Below are positions 46,141 through 57,577 of a stretch of DNA of 64,000 bases, piece by piece. The notes below the pieces were generated by a model. That model was not told the DNA's origin. It ran no database searches and saw only the letters and a program-made list of their open reading frames with translations. Each line of letters starts with the position of its first letter. Positions within the stretch are counted from its first letter, which is position 1. Made by a program: the position numbers and the translations under genes. Origin of the DNA: Stropharia rugosoannulata (taxonomy: Eukaryota > Basidiomycota > Agaricomycetes > Agaricales > Strophariaceae); NCBI GenBank assembly GCA_028532985.1, contig JANCIK010000008.1:1860001-1924000 (forward strand). The letters are read 5' to 3'.

Positions 46141-47465
46141 ATGCAGTCATTCGGTCTAGTTTCACTTGTTTTTTCTCTTCTCTCGGTCTTGCCATGGGTT
46201 CAATCTCTACGGTACCATGGCGCTGACTTCAGCTCGCTGGCCAACCTTGAAAACTCTGGAATATCGTACAAAGACAACGGCGTCACGACTAAGTTCGAAA
46301 CAATCCTCAAGAACCACGGCGCAAACCTGGCTCGTATAAGGATATGGACAAGTACGAATAATGCAGACTACAGCACGAGCTACGGACTGGCGCTTGCCAA
46401 GCGTGCCAAAGCTGCTGGTATGGCAATCATGCTTGACTTGCATTACAGTGATACATGTAAGCTGTACTTCTATCCTAAAATGCTGTCTCGCATTCACGCT
46501 ACTACGAAGGGGCCGACCCTGGACACCAGGCAATCCCTAGTGCATGGCCGACGACTTTATCAGGCTTAAATACTCAGATATACACGTATGCACCATTGTA
46601 TCCAATTCCACGAGCTAGTGTTCATAGACTCCCAGCTATACCCTCAACCTTGTTCAGGCCTTTGTCTCACAGGGAACGCCCGCCGATTTTATTGAGGTGC
46701 ATCTCATATCACTCGAAGTCGTATTTTTTTCCTGATCCCCTGTGGCTTCTCCACAGATTGGAAATGAAATCAACAGCGGAATTCTCTGGCCCGTAGGCGA
46801 AATATCCGCCAATGGATATTCTCCCCTTTCGCAACTCCTTCATTCAGCGTCCACAGCTGTTCGTGCGGGCTCCCCAAACACCAAAATTGTTGTCCACCTC
46901 GCTAATGGATGGGACGCCAGCTCCGTTAGTTCCTTCTATTCTAACATCTTCATGCCTGGCCAATTCGCTACGAGCGACTTCGACATCATGGGCTTCTCGT
47001 TCTACCCTTTCTACGGAACCGGCGCCACGACAAGCGCGCTGCAGTCGAGCTTGCAGGCGATGATCAACAAGTACGGCAAGGTACGACGAAAAAAGGAACT
47101 CGGGACAAACCGAGGGTTTAACTCATGTTTTGCATCTAGGACGTTATGGTTGTTGAGACGGACTGGCCCGTCACTTGCTCAGGTACAACTCTCAGTGCGA
47201 ACGTGCCGGTATCAGCCGCTGGTCAATCCACTTGGATTGGGGACATTAGAAACACGCTTTCTGCACTGTCTGGCGGTCATGGTCTCGGGATTATCTACTG
47301 GGAGCCAGGTTGGATTGGCAACGCTGGCCTCGGATCGAGTTGCTCAGTGAGTACTAGTCTTCTGGACCACGTAAAAATTTAACCTCCCAACCTCAGGACA
47401 ATCTCCTTGTCGATGGATCAGGAAATACGCGCTCAAGTATCAACATGTTCTCTGCGGATATGTAA
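46141..47465 (+). CDS. Secreted arabinogalactan endo-beta-1,4-galactanase (GH53)
   Basis: Hydrolyses beta-1,4-galactan side chains of pectin. Start MQSFGLVSLVFSLLSVLPWVQS at 46141, a signal peptide. The catalytic barrel runs LRYHGADFSSLANLENSGISY, ARIRIW, AGMAIMLDLHYSDTWADPGHQ, QAFVSQGTPADFIE, IGNEINSGILWP with the acid/base Glu, KIVVHLANGWD, FDIMGFSFYPFYG, DVMVVETDWP with the nucleophile Glu, GGHGLGIIYWEPGW and SCSDNLLVDGSGN. Introns fall after HYSD, QIYT, ADFIE, INKYGK and SSCS. About 345 residues, standard for the family, with no binding module. An ATG at 46096 is in frame but lies before the TATA-like box at 46104 and would bury the signal peptide. It points to a plant-biomass-degrading lifestyle. 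Confidence 0.93.
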
Positions 47466-48752
47466 ATCGTGTAAACTCCTTGTTCGAAGAATTTTGACCA
47501 AATCAATGTGTTTGGATAAACATGCTTGCGGTCATGAGTCGTTACGGCAGGTTTTCCATCTTCATGAAAGGTGCTGTCGACGAGCTGCAGTTTACTAGAC
47601 CCATTCTATCTAATGATCCTATACAATTCTCTTCGATCGGAGATCAGACCTATGACTGCGGAGGCATGGTAACTTCCCCAGTGGAGGTCAAGGAGGGCTT
47701 CCTGAGACCAGTAGGAGCATGACATCACATCCAACCCACAAAGGGAATTCGGAATACCGCAGCGAAGACGAGGAGAACGTTCCTTTCAAACCAACCACAT
47801 TATCTATTCCACACTGCGCACAATGTCGACCATAACACCACATATTGGTAGGAGAGGTACCGTAATGGTGAGTCATTTTAAAACTATGCAGTATCGTGTT
47901 GAAAAGATACACTTGGCAAGGCTGTCGCCTGCGGCCTCTCGATTATCGGAGCCCTGGAAGCAATGTATCTCGTTGACCGGGATGTTAAGTTAAATGAGGG
48001 TCAATTCTCTCCATTCGGTGCGATGCCTTCCACACAGTCCACATTATAGCCCGCTCACATGCTGGCAGAGGACGACGGACATGCTGCGATGACATCTGCT
48101 GAGCTCAGTGACGCCGTGTCTGTGCCGAAGTTTTGGAATTTCCCCCGATTACATGTTCATTCTGCCTAGCTTCGTGATAGTATTGCAGTAATCTGCAGAT
48201 GTTATTTGTCCAGTTTTATTCATATAAATGTCTAGTTTTGTCTTGAAGTTCAAAGATATTAAACTGGGTTTACGCAGGCATTTGGAACCAACAAAATGTG
48301 ATCAATCTCAAGAGCACTACACTTAGATAACTAATAAGAGATGATATATTGATGAAATAACTGATGCTTTGGGCAACCTTTAAGTGGTAGCGCAGACCTA
48401 GTATTACATCTATGTAAGAAAAAGATAAGTAGCACTGTAATAATGTGTACCCAAACATCATACATTACATTAGCCTATCCTACCCTCCAAGACATGTGTC
48501 TTTCGCTCCTTGTAGACGGCTAAATAGCCTGTCCACCGCGAGCGAAACTAATTAGCACTTGCTTGGTTGTTTTGGCTTTGGGTAAGGGGATACGCTATCC
48601 GCTTCAGGCGCCTGAGATAATAGAGCCTTGATGTAGCGTAGCGCTAGCGCAGATTCAATGGCGCCAGTGCCAGGTTGTTGCGTACAGGCGATGTCTTGAA
48701 GTGATCGCGGCAGTTTGAAGAGCGTCGTAGACATGAAGCCGACAACAGTTCT
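47466..48752. other. Intergenic region, no supported gene
   Basis: 3' flanks of two convergent genes. No domain or splice-linked frame found. The part from 48180 to 48480 is strongly AT-rich. Confidence 0.45.
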
Positions 48753-50895
48753 TCATGTCCACCCACGCAACAATGACTTCAGCTTCTCCTTTGCCCTCTC
48801 GAATATACTGGGCTGTTGAATAGCACGACGGCAGCTGCGTGAGATCTGCAAGCTTGGGATGATGTATGGCTGGGGATGTTGGGCAAAGTGGTTGTGTGTT
48901 GTGGGCGCTTGAATAAGCAGGCTCCGACGCTGCTGTCTCTCTTGCTCTATTTTGGCGCGCAGACGCTCCTTCTGGCGGCGTTCCTCCCTAACTCGCAGCA
49001 TCTTCTTCTTCCAGTCCTCCTGCAAGATTTCCTCCATATCAGTGTCGCTGAATGATGGTTCGCTGGGTGCTACAATCTTCGCCTTCTTCCTGCGATGGCC
49101 CCCAGCCGCTTCTCGACTCCTCGATCGGGAGGAACTCGATTGGTCTGATCCCCTCTTCCTCTGCATCACATTATAATTAATACAACATCCTGTATTATAA
49201 TAAAGTTAAATTACTCACCTTGGATACAGACCTCCGAGATGGAACGTATAACAAGGTCTTGTCGATCTTAGTTGGTGCTTCTAGACTTATACTAGACAGC
49301 ACGGGAGACGGCGGGACTATTGAAATCGTGATTTCACTTTCGCACACAGAATCTGCACGGGACGACACGTCTTGCAACAAAGGCGTGTCAAAAATATTTG
49401 GAGATCCAAACCTACGACGAAATGAGGCTGCAGACGGAGTCTCCCCAAGCGAGGCAGGGAAGACGCCAGGTTCACTAGTGTCAGGGTAGGTCGAAGGGGG
49501 TGTAGAAGATGCGCTAAAAGTAGATGGCCCCGCAAAAATTGAATGCGACAGACCATTGGACCTCGCGGGCGCAGCCTTTAAATGTGCACCAAATAATACG
49601 GCGAGCGCTTCGCCGCGCGACTTCCTTGCGATGCGCAATCGCCTAATTTCAGCCTCTGCAAACTCTTCTGGTGATAGGCGGTCTACCATGCTTACAAGCG
49701 ATGGCCAGTCCTCCCTTGTTTTCTTCTTTAACGCTCGTTGCGCCTGTAGAACAAAGTTGTTAGGCAACAATAATACAAAGTGTAAGTTCCAACTGCACGT
49801 ACGTGTGGGGTTGATTGATATCTAGTGGAAACTGGGTCTACGCCATTTTCCCACTGCGATAGAAATGCAGTCTGTTGAAGGCGCGGCTGCTCGTAAGGTG
49901 TGTACCGCGTCTGCTGAGGAAGCTAAATAGGTTGAGTATTATATAAAGGAAATGAGGCAATCAAAGCGTACATAAACTGGTGGTGTTGGTGAACTGTTTC
50001 CTTCGCGGAAAAACTCTACGGTCGTTGGCTTCCATGCCGCTGTATGAGGAGCCTGGGTAGGCAACGTCGTACTCCACGGTGCTACCTGAATTGGCGTTGC
50101 ATCGTAGGGTCTTGTAAACGAGGCCCAGAATGTACTTGGACCGATTGTCCTTACTTCCTGCACCTCTTCTTCCATCTCGATGTCCGGAGACATTTGCGCT
50201 TGAGGCACGGGTTTGGTGAATTGCTGTGCTCGAATAAATGGCTCGGAGGACGAGTTATCGACCGTACGAGCGCTTGGTCCCGGCGCATTGTCCTCTGTGA
50301 CGGACATCATGCTTTCCGACGCGGTCAGTGGGCGCGTTGATGATTCATGCATATCGCTGATCTCTTCGATAACCTGAGCCTTAATAGACGAGCTGCTCGA
50401 CGGTTTCTCAACCGGACTCTTCGGTTTTGTTGAGGATTCCGTCACCCTTACAGAGCTGGAGAATGGGAAGCTCATGTAATCCGTCGTGTAACACGGCGGA
50501 GGGTCCATGGAGCGTGTACCCGTATTCACGGGCAGATTGCGCATATCAAACGCTGGCAAGAGAGTACTTCTCTGTGTATTTGTATTTCTCGCACCTTCAC
50601 CCGGCGCGTCCGTGGATTGAGCATTTGTATTCGACGGCGAAGCGGGACCAGCAAAATTTGTAGTACGATGTGCATAGCTTGAAGCGGGCGTCACCCCTTG
50701 CTTACTCGTCACTTCGGCGTCCTTCACAGAAGACCCTGTTGGCATGTCTTTGGTACGACTCTGTTTGTTGTTGATCTCCGCTCGTAAAGGAGTTGGACGT
50801 GCCGCACTGATGGTGACAGAGCCTAGTGCTGCATGGGTCTTGGAGTGAGACGCTTTACGCGTCTCGTTCTTGGTGCCAGTAGTGGGGACAGTCAT
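48753..50895 (-). CDS. Unknown Ser/Pro/Thr-rich protein with nuclear-type C-terminus
   Basis: Not recognised. Four exons. The start at 50895 (MTVPTTGTKNETRK) follows a pyrimidine tract and CAG that look like a splice acceptor; a longer ATG lies at 50958. The first 320 residues are low complexity. A middle section reads QQTRYTPYEQPRLQQTAFLSQWENG; the next exon has ALKKKTREDWPSLVSMVDRLSPEEFAEAEIRRLRIARKSRGE, a charged helical segment; the last exon starts with RKRGSDQSSSSRSRSRE and GHRRKKAKIV, a bipartite nuclear-localisation-like signal, then an acidic patch and the helix EEILQEDWKKKMLRVREERRQKERLRAKIEQE. Probably a nuclear, largely disordered protein; no domain can be named. Confidence 0.65.
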
Positions 50896-50958
50896 CTCTA
50901 ACTCGGCTGGGGGAAAAGGGGGGGAAAGATCTGAGTATTGTGTGAGTGGCCTGAACAA

Positions 50959-52017
50959 CAGTTCTCTATTTATGTCATATCATGTGTAGGCCCCGTATCG
51001 CACATCCAAATCCCCCGAGAATATACGCTTGCAGAACTTAAAATCAAGCGTTTTTGTGGCCTGCCTTGTTTGCTTTGCGCTTTTTTTAGGGAGAGTGCCA
51101 CTGCCACTGATCAGCCTCCCAACACGCGACTGAGCTATTTATAAATTATAACACCAATCCTGTTGCTGCCTTAAGTATTGTAGAGCTGCTGTATACCTTC
51201 GTTAATAAAACTCAGAGTACGCAAGCCATATCATACTCAGAATGAGCCTAGATGCAGCTGAATCAGGCACGAAGGTGAGCGCTTTCGCGCGTCGCGATTG
51301 CGTGGCCACCCAATGGCCACCGCGTGTGTTGCTTTAAACTTCCCACGAGTATCCCATTTGGATTTAAGACTCGGCAGATTAAGTACTATTTGTATGAACG
51401 ACTATTGAATATTGAGGCCTTGTAATTGTAAATAAAGTGCTTCGGGTCTTGGCGAATGGAGCGTCCGTTATCGATTTCGCATAGATCACTTTCCCATGAA
51501 TGTCGATCCAGGTCGATGCGACTCGTACTCTCAGGCTCGTACTCATTCGGTCTTACAGTCACTATCGTCATCTCTTTAGATACCACGCAGTTTTAGTACT
51601 CTCAGTGATTCCAGTGCAACAGCTCTTGTCTTTTGGTACTGCAGACACCGCGCACATGCAATCCTCTTTTCCCAGATCAGCACGGCACCACATAGCTCTA
51701 GAAAGAATGATAATTCTGTGTTCAGCATAAGCCATCTATAGGTAGAGTATATGCAGAGCGATTATGAATCTATGAGTATGCAGCCGCTGAAACTTCACAG
51801 AAGTCGAAGCATTATTTTAAAGTAACACGGTAGAGCGCAATCGGCATAAACTCCTATAAGGTCTTTGTCGGCCAGTAGCCAGGGGATTTGCTCAATCAAA
51901 CTTGCCACCCTTACAGAAAACGTACACAACTATTGTCCGTCCAGACGCTACAAAAAGAGGCCCCCGAGAATGAGAAGTACACCAGCTTCGTTCACCATAC
52001 CCCAAAAAATAAATTCA
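50959..52017. other. Intergenic region, no supported gene
   Basis: A minus-strand frame at 51386-51586 (TIVTVRPNEYEPESTSRIDL...) looks protein-like and could be a small gene or isolated exon, but it has no support beyond composition. No other feature is seen. Confidence 0.35.
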
Positions 52018-54896
52018 TCATCGCATGACTGTGTCCATATCCGTGTCCAATGGAACACGGCATATCGGGCAGGCGCGCACCCGCGCTAACCAGCGCCCAA
52101 GACAGGCTTCGTGAAATGCATGTTGGCACTGCGATGTCAGCGCCGCTGCATCTCCCGAGCGGAACTGCGCCAGGCAAATACCGCATCGGTCCACAGCGAC
52201 ATCAAGCAGTGCTAATTTTATTTTCACGCGCCCCGACGCGGTTGTGCGCCGCCGCACCACCTCAATGCGCCCAATGAGCGAGATATTGGCGCTGGGACTG
52301 GGCGGATCCGGTTGTGTAACCGGTGACCCCGCCGGCGCCGCCAGTATGGGTTGCTTGGGTGGGCTCGCGGGTCCAATTAACTCGGAAAGGAGAAGCAAGC
52401 TCTGAGTGTATTGGCGCGGTGAGGCCGCGCGTGCTCCACGCGGGACTGCCAGTACTCACTTCATAGTCTGTCCCGTCTGGTGTCCGGTCTACTAGACCCG
52501 ACACGAGCAGGTCAAGATCGGTGAACTCAGAGAACCCACCAGGCATAGCATTGGGCTGATAAGACGTGCCCGGTGAATGAGAATAAGAGCTCTGCGACGA
52601 ATGCGAGTAAGAGCTCTGCGGAGAATGCGAATAAGAGCACAGCGGTGTATCAGACCCCTGGCCATCGCGGACGAGGTTCACCGACGACGCGTTCTGAGAC
52701 ATCGTAGGACGATGGGGAGTCGAGGTCCCGCTCACTGGAGGTGTATCCAGCGTAGTGTCATCCAAATCTATCAAGAGACCTTCTGGTACAGATTTCAACG
52801 TACGGTTTTGCTCCTTCGCGATAGTATCCTCATTGACAGGGGCATATGTTGAGTCGATGACAGCCACGCGATTTGTGGGGGGTGGGCGAGGAAGAGGCCG
52901 ACCAGCATAGTGGTGTCGCGTTGGGGTGACCGGTTCTTCTACTGAGTTGGACTTTTCCATGGCGAGAGAGGAAGAGGCCTTGAGATGTTGTTGCAACGCG
53001 AGCGTCAACTGCGGTGACATGCGTGATAAGAATGGAGCATCGGCGTCGGAGATTGTACTTAAGATTACGTCAGCTTCTGGGCTATCAACCTGGGGTGGCG
53101 CCTGTAAGACTGCGTTGAATTGTGTCTGGTGAATTGGTGTGTCAGGCAATGGAGTCTCCAGAGCCCTTTGATGCATAGCAGCACCTGCTTCAGGACTGCT
53201 TATTAAAACATTAAGGCGAGAGTTTGCGTGCAGGGGAGATGAATAAACGACCTGCGCAGTGTGCTTGGGCGGAGTCGACGGTGGTGATGTCACGCGCCGG
53301 ACGGGGGAAAGCACCAACGAGGACGATGAAGCATTGGGCAAGGCAGGGTCAGTTGTCGGCAGTAGAGCACCTTGATGAGAAGTAGCTATGCCGGGAACCA
53401 AAGTTAGTGTCGACGGTGATATAGGTGTGCGACGGTTGACCGGACGGTCAATGAAAGCTGTAGAAGGACCCTTCCAGTCTCTGCTGCTTAGGGAAGCAGA
53501 GGTCGCCTCTATGTTCCCGACATCTATGGTGACTGGAGGTCTTTGCTGATAACCGCTTCTGACTATAGGCGATGCCTGCTTGCCAAATGTAAAGCTCTGG
53601 CTTCGAACAGGCGAAGTTGCCGTGTCCGAGACTGGGTTAATTATGGACTCCATAGCAGTCATCAAGCTAGGGCGTTCATTCCCATCCTCATCCACACCGT
53701 TGTATGTCTCCTCAGCCAAAACTTCCCAAACTTGTAAACCCTCGGACGTCGTCCTAAGTCGCTCCTTGCCTTTATTGGCAAATAGTTTGCGAGAAAGGCT
53801 CTCGCTTTTATGACCAGATGGCAACAGAAAAGATGTGGCAAGCGACGACGTACTGCGGAAGAATGTTGACCGCGAAGCTGAGTACGGGGACGCAGATGGG
53901 GAAGGGTGAGCCGACATCGCACGATCTTGATGAACAGGAGACTTGGGAGGGAATAAAGTGCGAAGGGGAGATAGCGATAGGAAACGGCGTTTTGAACTCG
54001 ATGTCGGAGACAAATTGCCTGTTTCTCCTCCGAGCATTACCTTTGATCCTAGGTCTAGTACAAGAACAGGCGGCTTGGATTGCTGCCTGTTACGCGGACT
54101 GTTCTCCACTTTGGTGGGTATCTCCTTAGAGTCGGGGTTATGACCAGGAAATTCAAAGCCACGGCGATTCTTCCAGTCTTTATACACACGATTTCGGAGC
54201 TCTTTGCCAGATGGCAAATCGCTAGAAGAATATGGGACTGAATTCGGATCGATGATGGAGAATGATTCCTCGGAAACTGAAGCATGATCGTCTGTCTCCG
54301 CTACGTCCTCGACATTGGAATTTTCAACGACTCCCACTTGGCCCTGTGCTTGTTGTCGCTCCTGTACATGCATAGGTTCAACACTTGGCTCAGTTCTGAT
54401 AACAACACTTGGATTGAGTTCAGCTTGACGAACTGCTTCCCGTGGAAACACAAGCGGAACTATCGCATTAGGTTGTACCAGAGAAACTGTGCTAGCTGTG
54501 ACTGAGATTGGAGGTGTATTGATTGCCTCCTGGAAGGACGGCGGAGGGTAATCGGGGACACCTATCCCCAGCACTATTCAGCACACTGCCTTGCCCAGGA
54601 GTAATAAAATGCTTGCCATTTCGATCTTCAGGATATGCTCGACCGGGAAAACGGAAGCGGGATGGGCGGCTTGCCTGGGGTGGGCGGAGGGTCCTGGGCC
54701 CTACATTAAACCTCGGCTCCTCTTCAACTGGCCGTGGGGGCTTCGGCTTCTTTTTGCCTTTCCTTGGGCGTGCACTTTCGGGATCTTCGTTTCCACCTCC
54801 GCTGGTACTGGGTTGCGGTGGCGACTGACGCTCTTGGCGAACGACAAACGGGTAAGGAGAAACGCTGGCTGCGTCCGCACCTCTGGGGGGCGACAT
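52018..54896 (-). CDS. RING-H2 protein with long disordered region (putative E3 ubiquitin ligase)
   Basis: Three or more exons, starting MSPPRGADAASVSPYPF at 54896. About 800 residues are low complexity and Ser/Pro-rich, with basic PRKGKKKPKPPRP near the N-terminus, a conserved-looking ELRNRVYKDWKNRRGFEFPG, proline-rich PLPRPPPTNR, and three YSHSPQSS-type short repeats near 52590-52650. After the last intron (E/SLLLLSELIGP) comes IGRIEVVRRRTTASGRVKIKLALLDVAVDR and the RING: CGIC, CQHAFHEAC, and CPIC, giving C3H2C3 (RING-H2) zinc ligation. All eight ligands are present. Activity as an E3 ligase is inferred from the domain; the substrate is unknown. No membrane segment. Confidence 0.82.
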
Positions 54897-55482
54897 TGGA
54901 GATAGTCAGAGAGAGAGTACTAGGCACGAGGGGACCACGATTATGCTGCATTGCATACTTTGTGAGTATTTGGCGACATGTGCTCACAATTGGCAACTGC
55001 GCGACTATCCCTAATCGAAAAATATCATCTGGAAGTAAACAGGAAACGTTAGCTGAGCTATCGCTGTATAGCTTCTATAAGTATTGAATGTGTCTGTTTG
55101 TTCTGCTGATACACGTGTATCACACTTAGTCTTTACTAGCGAACTTGCTCTTCGACAGATCGCTGCTTGAGGAAAATTCGGAGATACGTGATAAGGATGT
55201 CTGTCAGATTGCGCCACGGATTTATGTAGTTCAGTGCCGTATGTATTCTACAGAGCATGCAGATTTAATGTCGAGGTGACTCTGATCAGCAATCAGTTAA
55301 TGACATCGGATACTGAGAATGAGTGAAGTACAATGCTTACAAGTAAATGCGGGGATAGTCACCTAAGAGGCGGCTGTCGAATCTATATCTTTAAAGCAAG
55401 AAGCATAAGTGATTAACATGCTGACCGATCCAAATATATGTCGGGGCATAGGGCAAAAAGCAGATATGTCAGATAAACATGT
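54897..55482. other. Intergenic region, no supported gene
   Basis: 5' flank of the RING gene and 3' flank of the next minus-strand gene. Nothing coding is seen. Confidence 0.5.
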
Positions 55483-56428
55483 CTATGCCTTGTTCAGCTC
55501 CTTCAGTTTTCGCAGCAGGTGCTGAGACAGCCCATCTGTGAGCTGCATCACGCCGTCCGCAGTGCAGACCCGATAGGCTGGCATGGGAGAGTATGTGTCG
55601 ACCAAAATCTTTATTCCTTTCAGGTCACGTTGGCGTAGTAAAATAAACTCGAGCACACCTTACTGTCTTGCACTAGCACTGTGCCAATGATGTCATCCGG
55701 GTCACCTACGCGGTCGAGTGCGGGGATGTTTCGTTGATCTATTACATTGAAACATCAGTTACAAGAGAACATGAGTAGTTGCAACAATATGCTACCTTGA
55801 ATGTGCATCCACCCCGATTGCAAGGCGACTGCGCTGTCAATCCAAAATAGGTCGACATCCTTCCGAAGCCCTTCTTTGATTGTCTCATGCAGAATATTTA
55901 GAAATTTATCTGCAACGGCTTGTCAAACGTAGTAGCCCGGCAATGCAACAGCAACTCACGATTAACTCTGAAGTCCTGGAGGGACGATTGACCCTCTGTC
56001 GACTGGTCTGGTCCCATCTCTTGTGACGGGTCTGATGTAGAAGTCTGCGCCGGAAGCCAGCCTATAACGCTGGCAGCGTCCCCGGTTGTAGGAACTTCCT
56101 CCAGAAAAGACACCGCGAATGCAGGGTGGGTCTCTGAGATCGGTGTAGGAGCATATACTAGGTGATAATAGATGTCGGGGCGGTTGGGATCGGGGAAAAC
56201 CACGCCGGTCGTTTGGAATGTATACTGCCGGGATGTCGAGGGGGTTTTAGAACGAATGTTATCCTTCTGAGAGTTCGTCTTTAGGAGGAGCACGCTCTGA
56301 TTTCGATGTGCTTGAGAAACCGTATGGACTGCTTTGGCTGAAACGGCAGGCCGACGTTTGGCAACGCGGAAAGTATCTCGTAGAGCAACTCTACATATGT
56401 TCAAGTTTCTGAAAGAGATATGTTGCAT
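55483..56428 (-). CDS. Unknown basidiomycete protein, possibly mitochondrial
   Basis: Four exons. Start MQHISFRNLNICRVALRDTF at 56428; the N-terminus is rich in Arg, Ser and Ala with no acidic residue over most of 40 positions, as in mitochondrial targeting peptides. Then come RQYTFQTTGVVFPDPNRPDIYYHLVY, PAFAVSFLEEVP, VIGWLPAQ; KFLNILHETIKEGLRKDVDLFWIDS; NIPALDRVGDPDDIIGTVLVQDSK; ILVDTYSPMPAYRVCTADGVMQLT; and the end LLRKLKELNKA. The pattern is familiar from uncharacterised agaricomycete proteins without a domain name. About 250 residues. No enzyme motif is visible. Confidence 0.68.
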
Positions 56429-56599
56429 TTTTATGGCTGAATTGCTGTTGAATGCGAGTACCGAGTATACTCTAACTCAAGGTGATTAGCAGAGGATGGC
56501 CGGAACTTGTAAGAAACCGAGAAAACGGTTGAAATTGGGACGGCAACAGGTCGCGTCACATCCGAGGGGCCTTTCCGGATGTCACGGACCGCAATCGTA

Positions 56600-57083
56600 T
56601 ATGGTATGTAAGTGACCAAATATTAGTGGTACTTCCATTGACTTCCACCAAGCAGAGCTCTGGAGCACTGGAAGTGAGATTTCCTTGGAGTTTGGTCCAC
56701 ATTCACGAAACATAGTTACGTTAAGCTGAAGACTGACGAGGCGCGCAGTGCTGTTAAAAGTTTGCACGATGTTGTGATCTGTTCCCGTATCATAACCAAG
56801 CGATACGGGGCAATGTACATAAATATTGCCTGAATTATGTCTTCCGGGAGTCGACGCAAAGGTGACGTTGCCCTTGTGAGCGGTAGCATACCGTCTTGAA
56901 CTGTAATCCTCTCCATCTCTAACTTGGAGAGCTGGGTCCTTAAAGCAGATATGTTCGCATCAAGCGTCTTCAATCTGTTGTCCTCGATCTCGAGCTGAAG
57001 TCTTAAAGTGGTTCCTCATCATTGGGAGGTCGATTGGTCAAAAATAAATCTTCCGGTAGAGCTGGTGTCGTTTGTTCGTTCAT
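56600..57083 (-). pseudogene. F-box protein gene remnant with frameshifts
   Basis: On the minus strand MNEQTTPALPEDLFLTN and the PPNDEE segment are followed by a stop, while the frame shifted by one carries LRLQLEIEDNRLKTLDANISALRTQLSKLEMER, LTRATSPLRRLPEDIIQAIFMYIAP (F-box) and CKLLTALRASS. A second shift is needed to reach LVSLQLNVTMFRECGPNSKEISLPVLQ. This matches the N-terminal plan of mushroom F-box proteins. At least two frame breaks and no C-terminal region indicate a decayed copy. An unrecognised intron is a weaker explanation. Confidence 0.6.
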
Positions 57084-57577
57084 CGAGGATCGATCGATGT
57101 AGTAGGAGAAATCGCTAAGAAACTGTCAATAAAGTAGCAAGCTGGCAGGAAGGGAGCGTATAGGAATCAATATGTGGCGTGGGATTCACTCCCATACTTC
57201 GCGAATACTTCGCCTCTTTGTCGCCTCTCTGCCCGCCGAGCGAGTACTTAGCGGCTCAAGTGAAATTAATTCATTAAACAGCCCACATTGGCCCTCATTT
57301 GCGCATCACTAAATCTCTTTACAAAAAGGCCACTAGCCAAAGAAAAAATAAAAGAAAGTTGAAGAACCCTTCTACTTGCCTTCTACCATACTACATAGTA
57401 CTGGTCAAATACTAGTATACATACATACTTCAAAGCTTCACCGGCCACCGGTTACCGGCCGTCATATTCAAAATATTGAACATTTCAAGTTAAAAGTACA
57501 AACGTTATCTTGGCTATGTTACAGTCTGTTTTTGATCCTCCGAGTTAGCCCAAAAAAACACTTATAAAAAAGGAGAT

